DNA of 64,000 bases from NCBI RefSeq assembly GCF_963678635.1, contig NC_087070.1, forward strand, positions 27,956,966-28,020,965, given 5' to 3'. The notes under the pieces are model-generated. The model was not told the DNA's origin, made no database searches, and saw only the letters and a program-made list of their open reading frames with translations. Origin of the DNA: Symsagittifera roscoffensis. Lineage: Eukaryota; Xenacoelomorpha; Acoela; Convolutidae. The first letter of the stretch is position 1. The number at the start of each line of letters is the position of its first letter. The position numbers and the translations under genes were made by a program. Below are positions 45,942-58,017 of this stretch, piece after piece.

Positions 45942-47356
45942 CTAAATGTTCAGTGATAACTCCCTGCTCCTAAACTCATCGCGCGTGTTCAAGCTCGGTT
46001 TCTCTTTCCTGATATGTATTGCCTCTAGTGTTAGCAATTTTGTTTGGTTGCATGACCTATCTATAATTTCCCAACTAAGATCTGCGCTATTTCCCTCAAG
46101 GTGGCATTGCTGAAAATGGAGGCCTACCGGTGAGTCTGCTTTCTTATGTTCCTCAATTCTAATGGTCAAATGTCGAACAGTTTGTCCGACATAGGTGGAA
46201 GTGCATCCACTACATGACAGTTTATAAACCACTCTTGACTTAAGGTCATTAGAAAATGCTGACTTCAGTGATGGTAAACATGATTCTAGTTTTCTTGTGG
46301 TGAAAACCACTTGAACGTTATTTAATTTTCTTAACCTGTTAGCAGAATATTGGCTCCGGTTACCTCTATATTGCACCATCAGCCTTGGGGTTTTCACATC
46401 CTTTGGTGATTGAACTGACAAACACCTCTCACTATCCAGGGGCTTGCCCTTACCCTCAATGATCTTGCACAAGGCTTCTGAAGCCACCTTTGCGGACCAA
46501 TTTTCAGGGTACTGATTTGTCAGCCATTGCGCCCTATTAGTTTCCATAGCCTTATCAAATTGCTCCCAGCTAGATGTACTCCTAAAAACCCTGTGTGCAG
46601 TGCCTTGGATAACACTACACTTATACTGAGTTGGGGCGCAGCTTCTATAGTTCAGTATAGTCCCTGTATCTGTTGGTTTATGATAGCAAATGCGAGTTAC
46701 ATGCCTACCCTGCGATACATTTTTGTTCAAATTCAGGAACGGCAAATTCCCCTCCGAATTAGTTTTCTCTAGAGTGAACTGCAAATTTGGATGAAGAGAA
46801 TTGGCGGCATCGAGAAGACAACTCGGCTCCCCTCTGACTGTTCTAACAATGTCATCCACATACCTGAGGAACAATTTCACCTGGGGAGTATCCTTCTCCT
46901 TGTTCTCAGCTCGACAGCAGGTTTCACAGTACCAGACTATCTCGGTTATCGATGCGTAAACGTCATCGGATGTTTTTCTGCATTTTAGATGATACCAGTT
47001 TCGGCAACTCTCGCACTCAACCCCTTTTGATCTATATGTAATTTTCCTGCTGCAACATGGGCACACGCCATCTTTGTCATTAATTTGCTGTATCTCCGTT
47101 CCCATCGGTATTTCTTGTCTTAGAGCAAACTCGTACTCTTTCAGCCATAAGTTTGCCAGAGTTACAGCGAGTGATGCGCCCATTGCTAAACCATCAACTT
47201 GTACTTTCCATGAATCATTACACTTGAAATAAACTTTGCTGACCCCCATATTCAAAAACCTTTTCATGGTTGCTCTTCGAATTTCAGGAGAAAACTCCTG
47301 GCTGTACAGCTTCTGTAAAGCAATTTCAATTGCCTCCTTCAGAAGAACGTGGGTGT
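45942..47356 (-). pseudogene. Penelope-like retroelement, copy B: intact PHD insertion, 5'-truncated
   Basis: One long open frame (441 codons from the first Met at 47267) is nearly identical to the copy A protein. It retains the undamaged motif B (VDGLAMGASLAVTLANLW), all eight zinc ligands of the PHD-like insertion, LRYVDD (residues 134-139), and a GIY-YIG domain with VVYKLSC, TYVGQTVRHL and LTLEAIHI. It also keeps the conserved PLE tail NTRDEFRSRELS that copy A lacks. The upstream edge at 47356 falls just after the motif A Asp (frame begins at YTHV), so the RT cannot work. Between 45795 and 46000 the flank differs from copy A, which has a SINE there. Confidence 0.85.
46914..47063 (-). other. 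complete C4HC3 PHD-finger signature inside the PLE RT, copy B
   Basis: Residues 69-118 of the frame: CPCC, 12 residues, CESC, four residues, HLKC, about 15 residues, then WYCETC. All eight ligands C-x2-C, C-x2-C, H-x2-C and C-x2-C are present, with the usual W-x-C before the last pair and NWYH before the histidine. It is flanked by GTEIQQINDKDG on the motif B side and DTPQVKLFLRYVDD on the motif C side. Confidence 0.85.
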
Positions 47357-47720
47357 ACTGGATGATAAAGCTGGATGGATGGTTGAGTTAATAACACGGA
47401 AGCAAATTTGAGCTTTGCACCACTTGCGATACAAAACAAGAAAGCCGCTTAGTCTGAAAACAATCAAAATATTAAAAGTTTGACCAAGCGCTAAGAAAGC
47501 CGAAAACTCCTGGCGGAAAAAATTTGAGCCAAAGACTTATGAACTAACAAAAACTGCTTAAGTCACCATCCCTCAGAACGCAAACTCGCAAAATTTCTTT
47601 CGCTCATCAAACGACGCGATATGAGGCCAGTAAGCCGATACAACATAAGCCGAAACTTATTAAGCCGGAAAAAAAATAATTTTTAACGAATCGAATTAGT
47701 AACATTAGGAAAAAAAATAA
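47356..47720. repeat. R3b repeat, copy 3
   Basis: Starts at gatggatggttgagttaata and contains gagctttgcaccacttgcga, then gccgcttagtctgaaaacaa, then ccctcagaacgcaaactcgc. It matches 35165-35570 and continues the part missing from copy 2. Confidence 0.7.
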
Positions 47721-47724
47721 CTGC

Positions 47725-48080
47725 CATGAACAAAATAAACAATATAACTGATCATTTGCATTCTGATATGAGGTCAAAAGTTGGGCAACCCACCCGGCTG
47801 TACGGTTTAGCTAAACTTCACAAAGCTGACACACGCCTACGCTAAATTTGATCAGATTCTGGCTGCTCGACTTCGAATCTTAATGAAGCGTTGGCAATAT
47901 TTCTGACAAATTAATCGGGCCATTATCCAAACCAACAAAAACTAAAAAGATGGAAGAGAAGAAATTGAAAACACTGATATATATCCGGATGAAACTGTTG
48001 TAACTCTTGTCGTCAAAACTTTTTTCACTGATCTTACCCTAGAGGGAGCGATTGAAATTGCCTTACAGAAGCGATTGAAT
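47725..48080 (+). pseudogene. PLE fragment, plus strand
   Basis: Pieces read RSKVGQPTRLYGLAKLHKAD (47790-47830), then YPDETVVTLVVKTFFTDL and GAIEIALQKR (47980-48075). This is the RT region from RLYGLAK to motif A, with the catalytic Asp replaced (VVK instead of DVK). It is a third, older PLE remnant lying against the R3b repeat. Confidence 0.6.
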
Positions 48081-51000
48081 TTTACCATTTTGAAAAATTT
48101 CAGAGGTCAACAAAGATTGGCATTTTTCAACATAATGGCTCAGAACCAAATTTATGATAAATATTGTAAAAATATGTGTACATTGATGTTTTAGCGTCAT
48201 TTATTTTGGTGTGTTTGGAAAATCTTGAATGCACACATGGTTGTGAAAACGTTTGATATTACTTCTGATACGTTTTGAAAAACATAACCGACTGTAAGAA
48301 AAGTTTAACCAAAAATAACCTAATTGTTTGTGAGAGTATTTCCGGTTTTTCCCAGGAAGATCTCTTTTCCTATATTTTTTCAAATTTTGTGACAATTGAC
48401 TACCTCTCAAAACTTTATCTGTGAAAAGACGATAACAAGCGAACACAAAAAAGCTAATGCTATTAGACGTGGGGACCAATTTCAACTGTTTTGCATATGG
48501 TGCAAATATAGTTGCGATATTTTACTCTACTGATTGGATCCAAAAACCAAAAGATTGTTTTTGTGCCAACACTTCAGACTTCCACAAAAATTTCATCTGT
48601 GCAAAAAATTACGATTCCAAAAAAGACGTGTCTTTTTGCACATTGATGTAAGAACAAAAAATCTCGCACTTTTTGGTAGTGATAACACCGAGACGGTTCT
48701 TTTTATCCCAGAATTTTAACCACTTCTGGTTTCTCTTAAGCAGTTAGGTCACAATAGTTGGAATTCTTTTTTTCGCAACTCAGGTCACAATAATTACTTC
48801 AGCACCAAATTGAAAATTTGATTTTGAAAATCTACTCTACTGAGTTTACATAATCAACACCCCTATTATTTTTTCCTCAAAATTTTTTTTGACCATTCTA
48901 CAGTAAACTATTCAAATTTTCTGGCGGTAGAATTGTACCTTTTTTCTACAGAGGTATATTAATATCCTCGGTTCCAAAACCAGTCACGTTGTCTTTTTGT
49001 CTATTCCGTAATTTTTCACAATCTGATGCAATGAGTGGCTTGGAAGTAGAAATAAGTTTTGAGTATTCACGCAAGCTGCCTTAGATGGTAATTTTGTTTT
49101 CCACTTTATTATTTTTTTGTTATTTTAGACATTTTTTTATTCGCTAAATTTCTCCTTGCTAAGTGTACTAAGACACTGTACTAAATTGAGTGTACTAAGT
49201 ACTAAGATAAAGCTCTGTATATGCTGGTATAGCAATCGGTTGTTCAATATCGAACTAGGAGGTAGAAGGACTATAAAATTCTACATTCAGGCTGGCATTA
49301 GGGAACTCAACACTTACCAAATCATTTTCTTGTTCCTTTGTTTCTTTTTTCAGGCAAGTATCTTACTTCCCTCAATTTGAGCATTAGATTGTTCATTTGT
49401 TCATTCATGGAAGGGCTTGAGCCTAACCTGGTGAAATTTTTGCTGCTTCTTACATCACTAAACTTAGATCAAATACAATCTCTTTGATTGTGTGGGGTCC
49501 TTAAAAAAACAATTTTCTGTGCATGTTGTTGCAAACGGGCACTTCTTTGTCTGTTGTTGCAAACGGTAGGAGTGAAAATTAGTACTTTGCCGTTGGACTG
49601 TACTTAGGTCCTTTTTTTCTGTAGTTGTAGGACTTCAATCGTTCTTGTTCGACATCAATCGTATCGCGCACCTAATCGTGCCTTGTTTGGAATTCTTTTT
49701 AAAGCTTCCTTACGTAAGTTCTTGGTGTTCCAAAGACTAAACTTTCCAATTTTTTGTACAAGCAATCTATTGGGCGATCAAAGATTTAGGAGCACGGACG
49801 ATCAAAGATTAAGTGATATGGACTGCTTTTGGCCACTGCCTGAAGATTTATAAGCTATCTTAAATTTTCAAAGATTTTTGGCCCAGTCACTGCGGTATTG
49901 TCCCACTTTATAGGCAAGCTCTTTTGAGATTTCTTTAAGTTTTTGGTTGTTCATAGAGTAATTACAATGCTGCTGTATTAGGATGCTGTATTTTGGTCAT
50001 TTTTTTCTTTTTAACTAGTCGCTTTGGACTATCAAATGTTCGAAATTGATCCGAGTTTTCCAAGAATTCTTTTAAGAGCCACTCATTTGCCATTTCTACG
50101 GCCTCTCTTTTATTCGTCTTTCTTTGAGATAAATCGGTTGTCACACTAGTAGAAGACTTTTCAGTGCTTTTTCCCGGATTTTGCTCGAGTTATTTTTTGC
50201 TTTTACTCCTTGGTTAATCATTTTATCAGTGGTAGTTGGAAGTATCGATATGCAGTCTAGACGTGGAGTATTTCCCGCCTCGAGCTTGATTTTGAACTGG
50301 AACCGCCCTAACTTTTCCAACTATCTATCTATCATACCACCTGGCTCCTTGAAGATTAAAAGCCACGTTTAATTCTTTAATTAGTGACTATTAAGAATTA
50401 CAGTCCCAACAAATAGTTTTGAGAAACACTGCGTGATATGAGCAGTTGCGTATAATTCCCTTTTAGTCCTTTATAAGTGTTTTGCGGGCGTATGCATTGA
50501 CTCGATACGCAGTGACTCGTATGCAGTCAATGAAGCGCCCGTAGTTGGAGTATACAGACGTTCATAACTCGGGTCTCCTAGCTTCGGTGCTTGCTGTAGT
50601 TTTTCTTTTATCTTCTCTAATATGGTGTTGCAAGTTTTCTTGAGAAAAAACCTTAACTCTTTTTAAAAAAATTTGTAAAGTGGTTCCGCTATCAATCAAA
50701 AATTTTTGATACGTTTTTGGTAGCACCCATTGAAACCTAACACCGCACGCAGTTGTTGATAATGCGAGGACCTAGAGAGGTTGACACTTATTTTTTGTCG
50801 ACAGCAGCAAGCGGGGCTAAAGTTAAGTTGATCAAAATGCAGGTTTATTCAAAAAATATTTTGTTTTCCTTGACATATTGTGTCGAACAAGATATTGAAC
50901 GTATTGTGTCGAAGTTGATCCAAAAAATAAGCGCATTTACGCACAAGGCTGCGTTTTTTTCGGATCACCTTCGACACTTTATGTTCAAAATGCCCAAAAA

Positions 51001-52700
51001 TGTTCAGTAGCTTTCAAGTTCGTTACAAACAGTGACTGCTTTTGCTAATAGCATTTTGGAATCCGAAATTAGCGTCGCCTTTGTTAACGATCACCCTTTT
51101 TAAACGTTATTCAGGTTATCCCCTTAGTGTTTACCCGCTGATATCAGCTTACAATTTTGTTTTTTCAAAATTCCCTTCAATTACAGTTTACCCGCTGTTA
51201 TTTTCGAAATTGATCTTTTCTCCAAATGATAATTCAGATTTTCATCTCGTTTTTTTTTCAATTTTCTGTTGAAAGCAATGTACTTAGTTTTTTTTTTCAA
51301 AACTACTTTGATCCTACAAAACTTTGAACCCGAAACAAAAAAGCAAAACGCTTAATTTATGGTTTCCTGGTTTTTTCTATGAACAGTGATTGTAAGGTGT
51401 TAACACGTTTAATTGATTCTTTTAACGTTTCTCCGACATTTTCGACACTTTTTAATTATTTCTCAGTGTTTTCTGAAACAAACTTGATCTGCCTGACGTC
51501 TTGTTTTCTCTGGCATCACTACGCGGGCATCACTAGGCGAGTTTTCGTGCAACGGCTAAGTGGGAAATAAACAAACTTCAATAAGTAAATTGGTTTCAAA
51601 ATCAAATAAGATACGGGACAGGGTAGTCTCAATATTTAGATACTTTTAATACGTTTAAATTTGGGTTTTTGAGTATTTTAGGTTAGATTCAAATAATATC
51701 AAAGCTTAATCATTTAATTAAGATTAGTTTTGAGTTTTTCTGATTGTTCCGGGCTTCCCCGTTCTCCTCATAAATATTAATAAAAATATCTGAACAAGAA
51801 AATAGATCTTCTCAGCTCCATTTCAACTTACATGTAATTTTACCTTGACAATAGTTTAAAAGAAGAGTTTCAAATGTCGTTTGTTTTTGTGTCAAAATCA
51901 AAATTTATTGAAGTCAGTTCTCAGACATCACAATTTCCCATCTAAGGTCAATTTTCAGCCTTGTCTTTTCCTTAAAGTAGTTACGATTCCCTAGAAAAAA
52001 AAACGAACTATCATTTTAAGTGCTTGAAAACATTGAACTGCGGCATGGTTAAATGAAACAGTTTCAATTAGTCTGAGATATTCATTAAGCAAAAAACCAA
52101 AGAAACGCACTTAATCGCATTGTATTGCAACTTCAAGTTTAAAGATTTTACTTTTTTTTTTACAAAATGATCAAAAATCAAAAGTTTCATGCATAATTTA
52201 AAATGAATAATTAATCAGTTTATCTTATGAAACCTATTAAGCAACCAATTTAACAAAACCTCATTGAATTGTTTTGTTCATTTTGCTGTCTTCTTAAATG
52301 TAACTTTTTGATCGATTTCAATTTTAAATTGCATACCGCTTTAGTTAAACCAAAAATAAATTTTTAAACGATCTTTCGAAAGTTAATTTAACGCCATTTC
52401 CTGTAAGCAGTGTTAGATGTGGCACGACGAAAGTGTCAGCTTCGCGGGGGTCTTCAGCCCTGGTAACCTACCTCAGCGTTTGATCGGCTTAGTTGAAATT
52501 ACATACACTAAACACTTATTTGCGTACCACTTTAAATCAACCAGAAAAGCTTATTGTAACGATGGCAGACAAGTTTTCAGTTTTCTCGTTGTGAATACTA
52601 TTTGCCGGTGATGCTATCCCGCGCTTTCTTTGCGAAACAGTGAGGGTGAATATTCGATATTAAAAAATCTGCAAGCGTGGTACAACTTTACTGCCAGTAG
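48080..52700. other. AT-rich sequence without recognised genes
   Basis: Only short frames without domain resemblance occur here. A near-palindrome lies at 50490-50530 and a gtactaag microrepeat at 49160-49205. I see no exon with convincing splice sites. Confidence 0.4.
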
Positions 52701-52769
52701 AAGATCATTGTATGTCACCTTTACTCCCTTCGGGCCTGTTTGAGGGCTAGAGATTCAACCCAAGGTGAC

Positions 52770-53130
52770 CAGTTATCTAAATACTGGTTGTTCGACCACT
52801 GCTCATGGTAGATCTTACTTTACTTTATTAAAACCTTCCCATGTAGACGTACTCCGGAAGAAACCGTCAAAATTTCCTTCAACTACACTTTTTTACAATG
52901 AAAGGGCACAACTCCTAAGTTTCAGAATAGTACCTGTACGTGTTAGTTTTTGATACCATGAACATCTAAACGTTCCGTTTTTATCTAAATTAGTTTCTAA
53001 ATCTTGAAAAGCATAATTTCCCGTTGTATTTGGTGTTTCAGTAGGGAACTGCAAATTAGGACGAAGTCTATTGGTGGCTTGAAACCCTTTTTAAGGTCAT
53101 CTTTAACCGTCCTCACTACATCATCAACGT
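52770..53130 (-). pseudogene. PLE fragment, minus strand
   Basis: Minus-strand text reads YVDDVVRTVKDD (near 53130-53095), then RPNLQFPTETPNTTGNYAFQ, DLETNLDKNGTFRCSWYQKL, RTGTILKLRSCA and FFRSTSTWEGFNK. This matches the stretch after motif C of PLE copies A and B. No CxxC pairs are visible upstream of its YVDD, but the alignment breaks there, so I cannot say whether it ever had the PHD insertion. Confidence 0.65.
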
Positions 53131-53819
53131 ATCACCATGGTTTTATCATACTTGTACCCATGTGATTATGCAAAGTTACGAATCACTCAATTTCCCTTAG
53201 ATTTTTCCAAGCGTTTAATTTGAATATGTTCGGAACATCTAGGACTACTCGCTTTGAAACGATAAAAAAAATTTGTTGCGAGAAAAATCTCAATTAGTTT
53301 TTTCCCATTAACATACAAAACGCATATTTTTAGTCTTTTTTGTTTCTAATGATTTGTGTGCTTTTCTTTTCTGACACCATAACCCTGCAAATAACTATAT
53401 GTAGGTTATAACAGCACTGGTTGGTCATAACAGTTTTCTTATAGGTTGATTGCAGATTGTGCTTCTGCATGACTTTTGATGAAGAACCTTATAGTAAAAA
53501 CGAAACTTTAGACTGCCGCTGAAGGTAGGTAACCCGACCTGAAAAACTTCGGTCATTTCGTTTCTTGAAAGTCAAACTTCGATCTTGAATGTTTTCTCTC
53601 ATTAACACTCTTAGTAAGAGTATTTGTTCTAAGTGTTTTCATCAAAAACTTGAAACCTAACACAGCAAAAAACATGATTCAATTTCTATTCATGCGAATT
53701 CTCTCAGCTCGCAGTCAGCGTTGAGGAACAATTACTTTTGAATAAACGCAAGATTCCGAAAATTTTTGATTGCTATTTTATTTTTTCAAGTAACCATTTA
53801 TAAATTTTTTATCAACTGT

Positions 53820-53960
53820 TTACTATTGCTCCGACTTTCGAAAAAAGTGAAGAATAATTGTGCTCGGGATGATTTTTTTTCCAGACAAACTTCGACTTTT
53901 TAATTAGCAGTTTTTGATCTATTTTTAAAATTCCTAGGATTTTGTTGTTTTTAACCAGAA
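53820..53960 (-). repeat. R4 fragment, inverted
   Basis: Minus-strand match to the R4 end: gctccgactttcgaaaaa, gtgctcgggatgattttttt and cttcgactttttaattagc. Confidence 0.5.
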
Positions 53961-54279
53961 TGGTCCAAGAGCAGCAAGTTAAAGCGTCTTACAGAATTAG
54001 AATGTTAAAAATCGCTCAACGATAACAACCAGAAGTTATCACAATTAGTTCGTGTCTCTAATCTGAGGATCACTTCGACTTACTCTGATCGTACACATTT
54101 CTCCTCTCACATCAGCCTTCCTTCTTTCATCCGACCAATTTCTGGAGTGATGTTTTCATACTTGCCTCTAAAGGACGATCAAAAACACGAAACTTGCTCG
54201 CTTATATCTTGAAAATTGACGCCAAGTTCCGTCAAAATTTTTCTCAATGAATGAATCTAACAGTATGTTACGTGCATTC

Positions 54280-55620
54280 AATTTTATTGGACCGCGCAAC
54301 ATTCTGAAAATATTCTGACCTTGACATGCGGTAATGGTGTTGAAATTGCAAGCAAAAATTTCAAAATTGCAAAAAAACTGTCAAAAGAGCAATGCAAAAC
54401 GCTTGCGTTTTTTCAAAGACGTCCATTTATTAAATAACTTCAAGGTCAAAACTTTACAAATTCTGGTGATGCGAACTTTCAAAAAGCTAGCTTCAAAACG
54501 ACCTTGAAGCGACCGTGAATTCAAGCTAGCTTCAAAACGACCGTGAATTCGATTTAAACGGAGTTGAAATTTGTGTGAAATTTGAACGAAAATTCAAAGT
54601 TGAGTCCAAATTGTCAAAAGAGCAACTCAAAACTCTTGCTCAAAATTGAAAACTTCATGCTCAAAGTTAAAAAATTTCGGGAGATGCAAAATTTTAAAAC
54701 GTTAACTTCAAAACGACCTTGAAGCACGATTTCTGTCTGAATATTACACAATATTGTTTTTAACAAATTTATTGGACCGAGTCTTGAACTTCTGAAATGA
54801 CTGTGACCTTGAGACATTGAAAATGTGTGTGAAAAAACCGTTATTTCAAAATTGCTTTTATACGGTCAAAAAAGCAGTGCAAAACGATGGCGTTTTCTGA
54901 GACGTCCACTTTTGAGTAACTTAGAGATCAAAACTGAAAAAAGTTTGAGCGGTGGGACACGTTAAAACAGTTAACTTCAAACAATCTTGAAGCATGAAAT
55001 CTGTCTGATAGTTACATAAAAATAGTTTTTAACAATTTCAATGGACTCGTCGTAAATTTCTGAAATACTTTTGATCTTGGTATTTTGAACGGGTTGAAAT
55101 TTCAAAATTGCTTTTTTCGGAAAATTACAAAAAAAATTGGACAGACAGAACTAATTAAAAAGAGCAATCTGCCATTTCTGAGCAAGTTTTTGGTGATATT
55201 GAGACATACTTTTTCGTACTTTTGTCTGAAATAGTAGATTTTGCATGCAAATTTTTCTGAAAAGAGTCATTTGAAAAGAGTTAATTCTTCTTGTCTGTCC
55301 GAACGTTTTGCTACTAAATTTTAATTGCCAAAAGAGCAGTGCTAAACGGTTGCGTTTTCCCAAACACGTCTATTTCTAAGTAATTTTAAGCTCAAAGCTA
55401 CGCAAAAAGTTTGAGTTGTGGAATACGTATAAACAAAAAACTCAAACGAGCTCGAAGTTTGAATTCTATGCCTGAAAATTATATGTAATACTTTTTAACA
55501 ATTTATTGGACCGCATTTTGAAAATCAATTTATTGGATCGTGTCAAGGTCAGAAAAGTATTATGCCTTTGACGTATGAGAATGGCGATGAAATTGCAAAC
55601 GAATCTTCAAAACTTTTTAT
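54280..55620. repeat. divergent tandem repeat, about 480-bp unit
   Basis: The anchor gtcaaaagagcaatgcaaaa recurs near 54373, 54857 and 55330, with a shortened unit at 54614. Units include acgtccatttattaaataac, cttcaaaacgaccttgaagc, a caattttattggaccgcgca stretch and a gaaattgcaa stretch. Confidence 0.65.
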
Positions 55621-55699
55621 GAACATGGATATGCCATGCATTATTTCAAGACAAATAGTTATAGAAAACACCAAACTCAAATTAATTTATGCTTAGAGG

Positions 55700-58010
55700 T
55701 CAAAAATCTTCCAAAAACTTTTTACATTGTCCAACAAGATCGTTGAAAACTATAGAGTTGCAAAACGTTTGGACGGTCATAAATATTTAAAAAGAACTAT
55801 TGTACCATTTTGATAGATTTTGGCGTGCAATTTTGTTTAATTGCAACTTTAATTTAATTTGTCTGTCTTAAACTTTTCCTAACAATTATGCAGTGCCGTA
55901 CAAAACAAAACAAATTTGAAACTTCATACTCATTGTCCTCATTATGATTTGATTTCAGACAAAAAAGACGAGGACAGAAGTTGTTTAGATTTTTAGCATA
56001 TTTATTATGGTGTAGATTTTTGGCAAAACTATTATGGTGTAGTTTATGTTGCGAAATTTGGTGCAGAACTTAAACTTTATAATGATCATTTTGGGTCCAA
56101 TAACTACGTCAAACCTGCTCGTTTGCCTACTAAACTATATTAAAGCGAATCTATTTTATAATAGATAAACCAGATAAAATAATAGTTAAAATAGAAAGGA
56201 TAACTTCCAAAAACCTGATATTTTTGGCTAATAATAATAAAAAAATTTAACCTTATCTAAAATTTGAAGAACTACTAGAAATACTAGCTTTGAAACATCT
56301 CTGTCAGCAATTGAACAAGTAGTTTTAGCTGAATTATGGATTGACTAAAAAAGACGATAATGATCCACTTTCAGGTCAAAAACTACTGTTCAAGTTTTGC
56401 AAAAAAAATGGCGCCATAATAACTCTGCTAACTTTCTCATAAATTTTTTGATATTCATCGTTTTTGTCTGAAATCAACCCAAATAAAAAACACCCATTTT
56501 CAACTTCGTTTTTTTCCGGTTTGTCTGGGTAACTGAATTATTGCACTATATATGGAGAGAGAGTTAAGAATCAACAAAATCACCACCGCGCCAAAGCCTT
56601 CAACCAATTAACGTTCTTTAAACTGTTCAGACTAATCCTTTCATTTGATTTTTGTTAATTAGTCCTTTTTCTGGGTTTTCAAATACTAAATTCTGATAAA
56701 CGATAAAAGTTGGGCGTATTTGATTATCAACGCAGAACGGATTCACCCAAATAAAGAGCTTCGGAGAATTCGGGTAAGAATCTTCAATATGCAAATGACA
56801 TTTTTCCGAAAGTTTTTAGTTTTCTTAAGCTAGTTTTTCAGACAAAGTGTAGGTCTGAATGTTGCCCGAAAAAGCAAAGCATCTGAACATTTTGTATACA
56901 AACTGGCAAATGGCAACTTTTTCTCCGCAAGTTAATGGAATGGTGCGTGCATGCTTGCATCGAAAAAGGGCTACAGCTTCAAATTATGTTTTTTTTTGTC
57001 TTCAAAGTTAAAACTAAACTTTACTAGGATTGTTTTCAATGGAAGACTTTATCAAAAAGCTGTTTTTGAAATTATTTCACTTCAGCCGTCCATTAGCTTC
57101 TTCGGTTTCGAACAAGTTGGTAAAATAAAAACTTTGTATAAAAATAATAATTTTTAACTAATTGCAAGATTAATATTCGGGGATTAATAAATGTTCAGAG
57201 AAACTTTTTAGTAAACAACTTGGAAGCATGAAATCTCTTTCCAAAAAAAAACTGATACAAAGAGGAAACTATGCTCATGGCAGAAGGATCGAATAAGCAG
57301 GACATGAATGATGTAATTGCTTAATTTTAGTCGAACTTTTGAAAACTGAATTTCAATTAGCTGATACAACTTTCAGACTTTCAGTCTTATTGGCATTGAG
57401 AATTCCTCCACTAAAGAGAACGCTACAAAAAGTCGGATCGAACGAGTTGCAAAAACTTCTGATTTCGTTAGCGGAAAATTGTTGCATGAGAAAACTAGAT
57501 ATTCCAGGCAGAATGTATGTCTCAAGGTCAAAAATAACTGAAATAAGTAAATTTTTAATGCAAATTGGTATTTTTCGTTAAGACTAAATAATATCCTCTG
57601 CAAACTTGGTCATTTGGTCATCCTAAAGCTTATATTTGGTCATTTGCTGTTTTTGATAAATTTTGTCTGTTTCAAATTTTTGCGATTCAGAAGTTTTTTG
57701 TTTAGCAATCCGAAGAAAATCAAAAAAATAATTGCGCTCGGTGAGATTTTTCTCTTCAAAAAATCATTGACGTTTTAACTAGCTTTTTCTGAACGAAAAT
57801 TTTAAAACCATTGAAGACAACTTCGCATTATACTCAGCGCCGCAGTCGCAGCTACTTGTTGCGAACTTGCCAACAGAGGGCAGGAATTTTAAAGAAATTT
57901 AGAACCGGCTTACGTCGCCCCACCGGCGTTTTTAATCCGAATTTGTAAAGTTTCATTTTCTCTTAAACTTCGCGAGTTGTCGTTTTCCCTAAATTTTGCG
58001 TTTGTCCTTT
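55700..58010. other. AT-rich sequence without recognised genes
   Basis: No recognisable protein or RNA. An inverted R4 fragment lies at 57715-57830 (gcgctcggtgagatttttct, gacgttttaactagct). Confidence 0.4.
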
Positions 58011-58017
58011 GTTGCAA

